Origin: a virus
Direction: 5' to 3' (one strand)
IMG/VR virus record: IMGVR_UViG_3300005613_000240
Location: 1 to 33,625 of that record
DNA length: 33,625 nt
Of this stretch, positions 6,145-11,942 are shown piece after piece. A model generated the notes under the pieces. That model was not told where the DNA came from and did no database searches. It saw only the letters and a list, made by a program, of their open reading frames with translations. The position numbers and the translations under genes were made by a program. The number at the start of each line of letters is the position of its first letter. The stretch's first letter is position 1.

Positions 6145-6951
6145 TTAGGCTGATTTAAAGTTTTTCATGTAACTATTACTAAAATCTTTAGAAATAGGTT
6201 TACGGCTTTCAAGTGGTTCAATGATGTTATTTGATACGTATGGTTTACACGGTGATTTAACGAAGCCTGCAACAGTCTCGATCTCGTCTTCCCAGCGCTT
6301 GTTGTTTAAGTAAGTACTAGGATGAGGTATGTACCCATCCAACCACTTTTTATCAGTCTTAGATGATTGCTCAATGTGTTTTAAAATTACATCTATCTGC
6401 TTGTACAGTTTCTTTGACTTAAAAGTAGTCATGGCTCGTGATTTGTTTTTCTTAACTGGATAAGCTTTCCAAAACAATTCCCATGCTTGTGCAAATTCAT
6501 TTGCACTAGAAGTTAAATTATCTGAGTTTACATCTGGTATAGGTCGGCCAGTTCGGTCAATTGCATGTGACCGTTCGGTCAATTGCATATGACCGTTCGG
6601 GCAAATGAGGTTTTTACTGGGCTGATAGGGATTTAAAGCAGGAAACAAGGCTAAACCTTGATCAGTAAGTGTATACCATTTGGTCCTGTCATAACCCTTT
6701 GTATTATAATTGCCCGACATCAATAAGTTCTTTTTTAAACAATTGTTAATTACAGTTCTTACTGATTTTGCTGTCCAATATGGAAACAATGTAGCAAATG
6801 CTTCATGAGAATTATAGGTCCAATATCTGCCATCATGAAAATTTTTGTTGTTGGCTTTGTTTTGATGAATCCAAAAAGCAATGTTATTTAGAAAAATTGC
6901 TTCATTAACACCGTATTTCGTAGCTATAAATGTATTAAAAATGTGATGCAT
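6145..6951 (-). CDS. Replication initiation protein (lambda O / P22 gp18-like role)
   Basis: This 268-residue protein has an N-terminal winged-helix region (residues about 10-110, e.g. SHEAFATLFPYWTAKSVRTV, ending LTDQGLALF), a repeat-encoded linker (about 115-135), and a C-terminal domain with FWKAYPVKKNKSRA and GYIPHPSTYLNNKRWEDE typical of phage replication proteins. It should bind the iterons in its own gene and load the helicase encoded next. AAAAGGAG lies before the ATG, within a leader that carries a short upstream frame sharing the first five codons. The precise family is not certain. Confidence 0.85.
   Translation of the reverse strand: MHHIFNTFIATKYGVNEAIFLNNIAFWIHQNKANNKNFHDGRYWTYNSHEAFATLFPYWTAKSVRTVINNCLKKNLLMSGNYNTKGYDRTKWYTLTDQGLALFPALNPYQPSKNLICPNGHMQLTERSHAIDRTGRPIPDVNSDNLTSSANEFAQAWELFWKAYPVKKNKSRAMTTFKSKKLYKQIDVILKHIEQSSKTDKKWLDGYIPHPSTYLNNKRWEDEIETVAGFVKSPCKPYVSNNIIEPLESRKPISKDFSNSYMKNFKSA
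6551..6610. repeat. Iteron-like 22-bp direct repeats inside the initiator gene, probable origin
   Basis: Two head-to-tail 22-bp repeats (6551-6572 and 6573-6594) differ at one base, and a third partial copy starts at 6595 (GTTCGG). Each complete copy holds an internal dyad GGTCA...TGACC. Lambda O-type origins have the same build: dyad-containing iterons in the middle of the initiator gene. AT-rich sequence follows toward 6480-6540. Confidence 0.75.
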
Positions 6952-6965
6952 AACTTAAACTCCTT

Positions 6966-7049
6966 TTAAGCTAACAATTCCATTTGGCGATTTCGCCAAA
7001 TGAGTAAACATACGGGTTGAGGGTAATTTTGTTCAAAAATGTGATGCAT
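6966..7049 (-). CDS. Upstream leader peptide sharing its first codons with the initiator
   Basis: A 27-codon frame starts at 7049 with the codons for MHHIF, identical to the start of the initiator gene at 6951, and then diverges (EQNYPQPVCLLIWRNRQ). It has its own ribosome site (AAAAAGGAAA). Its stop falls 12 bases before the initiator ATG and a palindrome lies in its middle. It may be a translational leader controlling initiator synthesis or a remnant of a duplicated start. Confidence 0.45.
   Translation of the reverse strand: MHHIFEQNYPQPVCLLIWRNRQMELLA
6981..7002. repeat. Perfect palindrome in the initiator leader
   Basis: CATTTGGCGA and TCGCCAAATG form ten-base arms around two Ts, inside the 27-codon leader frame and 30 bases upstream of the initiator ATG. 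It could form a strong hairpin in the mRNA or be a protein-binding operator. Confidence 0.7.
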
Positions 7050-7233
7050 TAAAAATTTCCTTTTTGTGATTAATCCAATCCTGGGTTTAAATTTGATTTA
7101 AAACTTTTAATTTACATTAAATTTATGGCATAATTGAGTTTCCTTTTAGTGATTAATTTGTGTTTCCTTATAAAAGACCTTGAAGTAATGTTGTGTGCCA
7201 ATGCCCTTTCCAGGAAGGGCAAAAGCATTAATT
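7050..7233. promoter_or_regulatory. AT-rich leader with repeated ribosome-site modules
   Basis: This stretch precedes the leader peptide in the leftward operon. A 19-base sequence occurs twice with one mismatch (7056-7074 and 7139-7157); on the minus strand it reads ATTAATCAC, A or T, AAAAGGAAA and looks like a ribosome site. The copy at 7139 is followed by ATGCCATAA, a two-codon frame. A 38-codon frame at 7112-7228 has no ribosome site. GCCCTT/AAGGGC at 7203-7220 forms a small hairpin after the AlpA-like gene. Confidence 0.5.
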
Positions 7234-7434
7234 TTAAACATTGTTAAACTTTTCATCCAACCAATTGTTGATGTCTTTAACACGCCAAGCCAATAACCCA
7301 TTAATTTTAGCTGGTTCTGGGAATTCTCCTTTTTTCCACCAACGTTGCAATGTTTTCTTTGTGCGACCTGTTAGTTTTACAATGTCTGGCATAAAGTAAA
7401 TTTCTTTCTGAATTTTTCGTTCATTTTGACCCAT
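7234..7434 (-). CDS. AlpA-like helix-turn-helix regulator
   Basis: This 66-residue protein resembles AlpA/excisionase-type DNA-binding proteins: MPDIVKLTGRTKKTLQRWW is the HTH and GLLAWRVKDINNWLDE is the usual wing and helix. The ribosome site AGGAGGT five bases before the ATG is near perfect. It lies between the lipoprotein and initiator genes, so regulation of the replication operon is the natural role. With no integrase in the window, an excisionase role is unlikely. Confidence 0.8.
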   Translation of the reverse strand: MGQNERKIQKEIYFMPDIVKLTGRTKKTLQRWWKKGEFPEPAKINGLLAWRVKDINNWLDEKFNNV

Positions 7435-7467
7435 AATGACCTCCTAATGACGTACTTTGACGTTTTT

Positions 7468-7566
7468 TTAAATGTACCTTTCGCCTAAACAAAAAGCAAT
7501 AGTTTTTTGGAAAAGTTTGCGATAGAATAGTTGAGTTAATCGCCTCCTTACGATTGATAATTCCAT
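7468..7566 (-). CDS. Possible 32-residue basic peptide
   Basis: An ATG at 7566 with AAGGGAAG about eight bases upstream opens a 32-codon frame (start MELSIVRRRLTQLFYRK), rich in arginine, leucine and aromatic residues. The product is not recognised and the frame may be chance in an otherwise noncoding gap; two ACGTCA repeats (minus strand) lie just downstream near 7449-7463. Confidence 0.25.
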   Translation of the reverse strand: MELSIVRRRLTQLFYRKLFQKTIAFCLGERYI

Positions 7567-7570
7567 TTGA

Positions 7571-7608
7571 CTTCCCTTGGCTCTTTCCTGACAACAAGCT
7601 AAGGGAAG
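7571..7608. repeat. Long stem-loop after the lipoprotein gene
   Basis: CTTCCCTTGGCT and AGCTAAGGGAAG pair over 12 positions with one G-U, around a 14-base loop, eight bases after the leftward lipoprotein stop. No T tract follows on the minus strand, so it is more likely a partial terminator or mRNA-protecting hairpin. Confidence 0.55.
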
Positions 7609-7615
7609 GATTTAT

Positions 7616-7843
7616 TTACAAGTCGTAGTCTTCATTAATACGATGGTAAGTCACCATTTTGTTTGACCCGTCTTTAGACTTAACTTCGTGATATTTGTAA
7701 TCTTCAGAATCCCGTATCACTACACCCTCCCCTCTCGATTTGTGTGTGTGCTCGTTACATCCTACTAATTTATACCCCCCTACGCATGTACAAGCGGGTA
7801 GGGCGGTTGTTATCAATACAATTGCTAAAAATTTGTTAATCAT
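7616..7843 (-). CDS. Small secreted lipoprotein
   Basis: This 75-residue protein starts MINKFLAIVLITTALPAC: a lysine, a hydrophobic segment and a lipobox LPAC with Cys18 as the expected lipidated residue. The mature part is short, hydrophilic and has two more cysteines (CVGGYKLVGC). AAAGGAT lies before the ATG at 7843; a TTG two codons earlier is less likely. Phage lipoproteins often act in superinfection exclusion (Llp, Cor) or as outer-membrane spanins; here it leads the replication operon, so exclusion early in infection is the better guess. Confidence 0.7.
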   Translation of the reverse strand: MINKFLAIVLITTALPACTCVGGYKLVGCNEHTHKSRGEGVVIRDSEDYKYHEVKSKDGSNKMVTYHRINEDYDL

Positions 7844-7871
7844 TTTCAAATCCTTTGTTGCGTTAATGAAG

Positions 7872-7904
7872 TTGATATGATATCATGCAAATCTTTAAAG
7901 TAAA
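7872..7904. promoter_or_regulatory. Divergent promoter pair around palindrome ATGATATCAT
   Basis: Leftward: TTTACT (7904-7899), 16 bases, TATCAT (7882-7877), serving the lipoprotein-replication operon. Rightward: TTGATA (7872-7877), 16 bases, TTTAAA (7894-7899), serving the RHH gene. The palindrome ATGATATCAT at 7877-7886 overlaps the leftward -10 and the rightward -35, so one protein could switch both. Confidence 0.45.
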
Positions 7905-7933
7905 CCCCTTTTACACAATTTGAGGAAAGAAAA

Positions 7934-8101
7934 ATGGATCAAGATTTCAAAGTAGTATACGCACGTATTAGTCCTGAAGATCACATGGACTTTAGAATGC
8001 ACTGCGTAAAGACCGAACAGTCAATGAACATTGTAGTTGCTAAATTAATTAAAAGTTATTTGGAAAAAAATCTTGGAAAAGGTGTTGACATAGATTGCTA
8101 G
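7934..8101 (+). CDS. Small ribbon-helix-helix-like protein 1
   Basis: This 55-residue protein has the layout of Arc/CopG-type DNA-binding proteins: a beta strand (FKVVYARIS) followed by two helices (PEDHMDFRMHCVKTEQ, then SMNIVVAKLIKSYLEKN). GAGG is eight bases before the ATG. Such proteins bind short palindromes as dimers of dimers. The promoter of the next gene, carrying GCTAGC, overlaps its 3' end. The fold is inferred from the pattern only. Confidence 0.65.
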   Translation: MDQDFKVVYARISPEDHMDFRMHCVKTEQSMNIVVAKLIKSYLEKNLGKGVDIDC

Positions 8102-8112
8102 CTTGCTATAAT
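8085..8112 (+). promoter_or_regulatory. Consensus sigma70 promoter with GCTAGC in the spacer
   Basis: TTGACA (8085-8090) and TATAAT (8107-8112) are both perfect, 16 bases apart. The spacer holds TTGCTAGCTTGC, matching the operator-like element of the promoters at 1221, 1318 and 731. It overlaps the last codons and stop of the preceding gene and starts the long rightward operon. Confidence 0.8.
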
Positions 8113-8149
8113 GACAATGTGTTTACAAACAAATTAACGGAGATACACC

Positions 8150-8314
8150 ATGTTACACCAAGACACACTGAAGAAAACTTTTAAGGACGTAGCTATTAGC
8201 AGTAACGCTTGGAAAAAATTGCAAATTGATGCAATACAAAGTGAGTTATCAGTAGCCGAAGTTATTGCAAAGTATTTAGAGGAGAAAGCTAGCACGCAGA
8301 ATGTTAAAAAGTAA
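8150..8314 (+). CDS. Small ribbon-helix-helix-like protein 2
   Basis: This 54-residue protein has the same layout as its upstream neighbour: a strand (KDVAISSNAW), a helix (KKLQIDAIQSE) and a second helix after a serine (LSVAEVIAKYLEEKA). The two may be distant paralogs. ACGGAG precedes the ATG. It is the first gene after the consensus promoter at 8085, a typical position for an autoregulator. The hairpin at 8330 follows. Confidence 0.65.
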   Translation: MLHQDTLKKTFKDVAISSNAWKKLQIDAIQSELSVAEVIAKYLEEKASTQNVKK

Positions 8315-8329
8315 CTAGCAACAGGTATT

Positions 8330-8355
8330 ACTAGGGGGCCACTATTCCCCCTAGT
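8330..8355. repeat. Nine-base-pair GC-rich hairpin
   Basis: ACTAGGGGG and CCCCCTAGT pair perfectly around an eight-base loop. AAATG rather than Ts follows, so full termination is unlikely; attenuation or mRNA protection between the RHH gene and the rest of the operon is possible. Confidence 0.6.
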
Positions 8356-8386
8356 AAATGCACATTAATTAACGGAGAAAAAATCA

Positions 8387-8539
8387 ATGAACAATGAAAT
8401 TGTAGTCATTTTACCGTACATAAATCAACCCATAAAATACGAATCATCTCAACAAGTTCAGTTACAAGATGACCATGTTTTGTGCCCAATGTGCGAAATA
8501 TGGCACCATAACAATACTTTTTGTCAAGCTAACTTATAA
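8387..8539 (+). CDS. Small zinc-ribbon peptide
   Basis: This 50-residue protein has a possible metal site near its end: C33-x2-C36, H40/H41 and C46 (LCPMCEIWHHNNTFC). The first 30 residues are polar and unrecognised. ACGGAG precedes the ATG and the next gene starts 11 bases after its stop. Confidence 0.6.
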   Translation: MNNEIVVILPYINQPIKYESSQQVQLQDDHVLCPMCEIWHHNNTFCQANL

Positions 8540-8550
8540 GGAAGACTATT

Positions 8551-8904
8551 ATGACTTACACAATTCCAAAATTTTTATTCGAAAAACCTATTTATGACTT
8601 AGTAGAAGCTTTTGTAGCTGACGGTGCGACAAGTTACAGCAAACTTAGCAGTTTAGACAAAGATGACATTGTATGCGCTATTAGAAAAGTTTTAGGCCCA
8701 GATGCTTACAGCTTATTAATTGACTTTGAAAACTTTGAAAATGTTATGAACTCATACTGTAGTTTTTTAAAAACTGCTAACAGCGAAGACGCTTATGAAT
8801 TTATGTGCGATTTACGCAAAGGTTCACACGAAGTATACGCTTTTGATTTGGACATGCTTTTTGATTACGTTGTAGAACTTAACACAAAGCTTAGGAGCGC
8901 ATAA
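8551..8904 (+). CDS. Hypothetical acidic protein
   Basis: This 117-residue protein, starting MTYTIPKFLFEKPIYDLVEA, is probably all-helical and acidic, with many aspartates and aromatics. No family is recognised. AAGGAAG lies before the ATG. It is followed one base after its stop by a membrane-protein gene in the same operon. Acidic helical early proteins of this size can be DNA mimics or inhibitors, but nothing here proves it. Confidence 0.65.
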   Translation: MTYTIPKFLFEKPIYDLVEAFVADGATSYSKLSSLDKDDIVCAIRKVLGPDAYSLLIDFENFENVMNSYCSFLKTANSEDAYEFMCDLRKGSHEVYAFDLDMLFDYVVELNTKLRSA

Positions 8905-8905
8905 C

Positions 8906-9073
8906 ATGAAGGATCGCATTACGTCTAAGGAAAGACTCAAAGGTTTGGAAAAAAAAGAATTACCTGCACCCGCTTGGAAAGAAGCAGCAGCAGGATTTTT
9001 AATATTAGTTGGCTTTGTAGTATTTACTTACGTTGCCACGCACAAAATAGAAATTTTTGGGGTAGTTTTATGA
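8906..9073 (+). CDS. Small tail-anchored membrane protein
   Basis: This 55-residue protein has a charged N-terminal half (MKDRITSKERLKGLEKKELP) and a hydrophobic helix at about residues 27-45 (AAAGFLILVGFVVFTYVA). It overlaps the RecT-family gene by ATGA, so translation is coupled. AGGAG lies 11 bases upstream. The role is unknown. Confidence 0.6.
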   Translation: MKDRITSKERLKGLEKKELPAPAWKEAAAGFLILVGFVVFTYVATHKIEIFGVVL

Positions 9074-9903
9074 CTGAATTGACAACAACATCTAACAAAC
9101 CTTTTTCTATGGCTCCTCGCAATCTTAGCGAGGCCATGGAATTTGCTAAAATGGTTAGTCAAAGTAACTTTTGCCCTAGCTCAATGCAGGGAAAACCAGC
9201 CGACATTTTAATGGCTTTACAAATGGGTGCAGAAATTGGATTAAATCCAATGCAGGCTATACAAAACATTTGTGTTATTAACGGTAAACCAGCTTTATGG
9301 GGTGACGCTTTACTGGCTGTAGCAATTAACAGTCCTAATTATGTATCCCATGAAGAATGGGTTGAAGGAAGCATTGAAGAAAAAAACTTAACGGCTTTTT
9401 GTAAAGTTATTCGTAAAAACTCTCCAGAGCATATCTCAAAATTTAGCATGGATGACGCTAAAACGGCTCAATTATGGGGTAAACGTGGGCCTTGGTCACA
9501 ATATCCTGCAAGAATGTTGCAAATGCGTGCCCGAGCTTTTGCTTTGCGTGATAAATTTGGTGACGCTTTACGCGGAATGCAAAGCGCGGAAGAAGTTAGA
9601 GATTATCAGGTAGACACAAAACCACATGTAAACTTACCGTATCAAGTCCAAGAAGTTCAGCCTGTTGAACCTTTAGACCAAGAAGTATTGAAGCAGCATT
9701 TAGAAGACATACAAGCTTGTGACAGCGAAGAAAACTTGAAAGCTACGTTTGTAGCTATTACTAAAGAAAAAGCTGTGCGAGCAGATAGAGAAGCTCTTGA
9801 AATGATTATTGCTGCTAAGGATGCCAAGAAAGCAGAACTCGATAACAAAAGCACTGATGAATTTATTGAGGCTTTAGATTCCGAGGAATCAGACAATGGA
9901 TAG
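9070..9903 (+). CDS. recT: RecT-family single-strand annealing protein
   Basis: This 277-residue recombinase would coat and anneal single-stranded DNA in phage recombination and concatemer formation. Family features are plain: ILMALQMGAEIGLNPMQAIQ, then VINGKPALWGDAL, and later WSQYPARMLQMRARAFALRD with the DALRG and AEEVRD motifs. The C-terminal third is acidic and helical. The ATG at 9070 overlaps the preceding stop (ATGA); the frame is open from 8974, but that region encodes the membrane protein in another frame. No exonuclease partner lies next to it. Confidence 0.9.
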   Translation: MTELTTTSNKPFSMAPRNLSEAMEFAKMVSQSNFCPSSMQGKPADILMALQMGAEIGLNPMQAIQNICVINGKPALWGDALLAVAINSPNYVSHEEWVEGSIEEKNLTAFCKVIRKNSPEHISKFSMDDAKTAQLWGKRGPWSQYPARMLQMRARAFALRDKFGDALRGMQSAEEVRDYQVDTKPHVNLPYQVQEVQPVEPLDQEVLKQHLEDIQACDSEENLKATFVAITKEKAVRADREALEMIIAAKDAKKAELDNKSTDEFIEALDSEESDNG

Positions 9904-10447
9904 TCTTAAACTTTTTATATCAACGCTACAAAAATTGTTTGTGGCGTTAATGGCAATGTTTTTAAAAACTAAAATCCCAGCTTTACAAGTAAAAAATGAT
10001 GCGAATGTACAAAAAGTTAAACTTGTTGGCATAGAGTTGGAGGAAAAAGTACAACCTGCCAAATGTGTTAACAATTTTAAAACTAATTTTAAACAGGATG
10101 AAGAAATGTTTACCACAATGAAATTACTTAACCAATTTGTGTTAATTGATGAGGATTATCTTATGGACAGAAATACTGCAAACTTGTTTGACCGTGGATA
10201 TGTATCTAAAACTACTTTTAAAAACTTTATTGAAAAAAACAAACAGTGCATTTATCTTTACACCTCAGACAGAAAACAAGGCTTTGAAAGAGTTATACCT
10301 AAAACCGCTCCAGGCATTAATACATTTTTGTCTAAGACCAGCCAAAACTTTTTTAAACCATGGCATGACGTAATGATGGAAGGCATTCAAGTTACAAATA
10401 AAGAACGTGAGTTTATTGTTGCTAAACCACGTGAATGGAAACCCTAA
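9896..10447 (+). CDS. Hypothetical protein
   Basis: This 183-residue protein starts MDSLKLFISTLQKLFVALMA, hydrophobic enough for an amphipathic or membrane-associated helix. The C-terminal half (from about residue 70) is basic and aromatic (ENKAL-like frames aside, QCIYLYTSDRKQGFERVI). GAGG precedes the ATG, which overlaps the RecT stop by eight bases. An internal ATG at 10105 could give a shorter product of the second domain only. No family is recognised. Confidence 0.65.
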   Translation: MDSLKLFISTLQKLFVALMAMFLKTKIPALQVKNDANVQKVKLVGIELEEKVQPAKCVNNFKTNFKQDEEMFTTMKLLNQFVLIDEDYLMDRNTANLFDRGYVSKTTFKNFIEKNKQCIYLYTSDRKQGFERVIPKTAPGINTFLSKTSQNFFKPWHDVMMEGIQVTNKEREFIVAKPREWKP

Positions 10448-10476
10448 ACTAAACTAAACTTTACAAGGAAAAATTT

Positions 10477-10839
10477 ATGAAGAACGATTTTACAAAAAAA
10501 TTTTTTGAATTAATGCAAGAGTATCAAGATTGTGATTTAAGTAAAGCACCTAAATCTAATGCAATTTACATGGTTAGAACTTACAGTGCTGGAGTATTTT
10601 TTGGGGAAATAGTTGAAAGGAACGGTAAAGAAGTTGAAATGGCAAATGCTCGAAGGGTCTACTATTGGGATGGTGCTGCAACTTTATCTCAACTTGCTAC
10701 AGATGGAACTTCAAAACCAGAAAATTGCAAATTTCCTTGTGCTGTAGAAACAGTTTTTCTAACTGAAGTTATCGAAATCATTCCCATGACCGACAAAGCC
10801 ATTAAATCTTTAAGCAGTGTAGAAATATGGAGTGCTTAA
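10477..10839 (+). CDS. DUF6948-like phage protein
   Basis: This 120-residue protein contains YMVRTYSAGVFFGEI, then GKEVEMANARRVYYWDGAAT and a C-terminal LTEVIEIIPMTDKAIKSL. That succession matches a widespread phage family that I recall as DUF6948; the number was not checked. In other phages it is also followed by a glycine-rich gene, as here. AAGGAAAA precedes the ATG. The function is unknown. Confidence 0.75.
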   Translation: MKNDFTKKFFELMQEYQDCDLSKAPKSNAIYMVRTYSAGVFFGEIVERNGKEVEMANARRVYYWDGAATLSQLATDGTSKPENCKFPCAVETVFLTEVIEIIPMTDKAIKSLSSVEIWSA

Positions 10840-11084
10840 TTACTGAAATACATAAATCGGGCTTTGGCGGTGGCTCTGCTTCTGGATATGGCTCTGACTC
10901 TGGCTCTGGCTATGGCTTGGGCCGTGGCTATGGCTTGGGCCGTGGCTTTGGCTCTGGCTTTGGCTATGACTCTATCAATGGCCATGGCGGTGGCTTTGGC
11001 GATGATGATGGCTTTGGCGATGGCGGTGGCGATGGCTATGGATATGGCTCTGACGATGGCGATGGCGATGGAGGTTGGGAATGA
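10827..11084 (+). CDS. Glycine-rich protein 1
   Basis: This 85-residue protein starts inside the end of the DUF6948-like gene (13-base overlap; MECLITEIHKS). It then consists of Gly alternating with Tyr, Ser, Phe, Asp or Arg and ends DGGWE. The codons for GGWE (GGAGGTTGGGAA) form the ribosome site of the next gene, which begins in the ATGA overlap. Such low-complexity proteins are common beside DUF6948 genes; no role is established to my knowledge. Confidence 0.7.
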   Translation: MECLITEIHKSGFGGGSASGYGSDSGSGYGLGRGYGLGRGFGSGFGYDSINGHGGGFGDDDGFGDGGGDGYGYGSDDGDGDGGWE

Positions 11085-11449
11085 AAGATTTTGACTATGA
11101 CTCTGTGAGAGGCCATGGCCATGGCGGTGGCTATGGCTCTGGAGGTGGCACTAACTATGGCGCTGGCTATGGCGATGGAGGTTGGGAATGAACGATTTCG
11201 GCTATGGCGGTGGCAATGGCTCTGGAGGTAGCTCTGGCTTTGACTCTGGATATGGCTCTGGAGAGGGCTCTGGCCATGACTATGGCGATGGCTCTGGATA
11301 TGGCTCTGGCTCTGGCTATGACTATGGCGATGGCTCTGGATGTGGCTCTGGCTATGGCTCTGGCCATGACTATGGCAATGGCTCTGGATATGGCTCTGGC
11401 TCTGGCGATGGCTCTGGCGATGACTATGGCGATGGATTTGGAGATTGTA
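10859..11449. repeat. Hexanucleotide-type low-complexity tract coding the glycine-rich proteins
   Basis: About 590 bases are built from GGC followed by TCT, TAT, GAT or GGT. GGC-start hexamers lack stops in several frames, so long open frames rich in Ala/Met/Leu (+) and Ser/His/Gln (-) appear in parallel; these are shadows. The base composition is far more GC-rich than the surroundings. Confidence 0.85.
11081..11191 (+). CDS. Glycine-rich protein 2 (short)
   Basis: This 36-residue protein starts MKDFDYDSVRGHGHGGG, is Gly/Tyr/His-rich and ends GDGGWE like its upstream neighbour. It is joined to both neighbours by ATGA overlaps. The 22 bases at each end junction (11064-11085 and 11171-11192) are identical, so this unit probably arose by duplication of a junction cassette. 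Confidence 0.6.
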   Translation: MKDFDYDSVRGHGHGGGYGSGGGTNYGAGYGDGGWE

Positions 11450-11454
11450 AATGA
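11188..11454 (+). CDS. Glycine-rich protein 3
   Basis: This 88-residue protein starts MNDFGYGGGNGSGG, continues with repeats of the type GSGYGSG and HDYGDGSG, and ends GDGFGDCK. The ATG at 11188 has GGAGGTTGG just upstream. Its stop overlaps the Gp157 start (ATGA). It uses two codon-scale repeats, GGCTCT and GGCGAT/GGCTAT. Confidence 0.7.
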   Translation: MNDFGYGGGNGSGGSSGFDSGYGSGEGSGHDYGDGSGYGSGSGYDYGDGSGCGSGYGSGHDYGNGSGYGSGSGDGSGDDYGDGFGDCK

Positions 11455-11942
11455 AACCACTATATGAACTTACTGAAAAGTTTTTGCAATTAGCTGACAA
11501 ATTAAGCGAATGCGATGAAATTACAGATGAACAACTAAGCGAAATTAATGCTTCTGAAGATGACCTTAAAGCTAAAATCTGTAACGTAGCAGCATTTATT
11601 AAAAACTTAGAACTTGAAGTTGATGCAACTACAAAAGTAATTGGGGAATTAACTGAACGACTTACAAAGGCAAACAACAAAATGGAAAGTTTAAAAGCTT
11701 ATTTAGCATTTCAAATGGATAAAGCGCAAATCAAGGAAGTTAAAAGTGATATGTTTAACGTGAAACTTAAAACTAATCCTCCAAAAGTTAAGATTTTTGA
11801 CGAAACACAAGTTGAACCCGTGTATTTGAAAGAAAAGGTAACTACTACCGTTAACAAAAAGCTTATCAAGCAAGATTTACAGGATGGGGTAGTTTTAGAT
11901 TGGGCAGTTTTAGAAAACGAACGTAAGGTGCAAATTAAATGA
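11451..11942 (+). CDS. Gp157-family recombination-associated protein
   Basis: This 163-residue protein matches the siphovirus Gp157 pattern: a long N-terminal coiled coil (residues about 20-100, with LTERLTKANNKMESLKAYLA), FQMDKAQIKEVKSDMFNVKL, NPPKVKIFDETQ and a C-terminal KKLIKQDLQDG. Gp157 genes usually sit next to RecT or Erf-type annealing genes, as here within 1.6 kb. The exact role is not established; a recombination or replication accessory is likely. Confidence 0.85.
   Translation: MKPLYELTEKFLQLADKLSECDEITDEQLSEINASEDDLKAKICNVAAFIKNLELEVDATTKVIGELTERLTKANNKMESLKAYLAFQMDKAQIKEVKSDMFNVKLKTNPPKVKIFDETQVEPVYLKEKVTTTVNKKLIKQDLQDGVVLDWAVLENERKVQIK

Noticed and set aside
7112-7228. 38-codon leftward frame after the AlpA-like gene
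   Set aside because: No ribosome site; AT-rich Lys/Asn codons typical of chance frames in the leader.
7234-7434. Excisionase role for the AlpA-like protein
   Set aside because: No integrase or attachment sites in a complete genome, so regulation is more likely.
9001-10447. Possible integration module or repressor near RecT
   Set aside because: No integrase catalytic motif, no CI-type HTH-peptidase and no attachment-site repeat was found; the genes are recombination and unknown proteins.
10859-11449. CRISPR-like or satellite array
   Set aside because: Repeats are hexanucleotide codon pairs without constant spacers; the tract is coding.
11036-11680. Long leftward Ser/His/Gln-rich frame (214 codons) and parallel Ala/Met/Leu-rich frames
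   Set aside because: Shadows of the hexanucleotide tract; the glycine frames have ribosome sites, ATGA coupling and the operon orientation.
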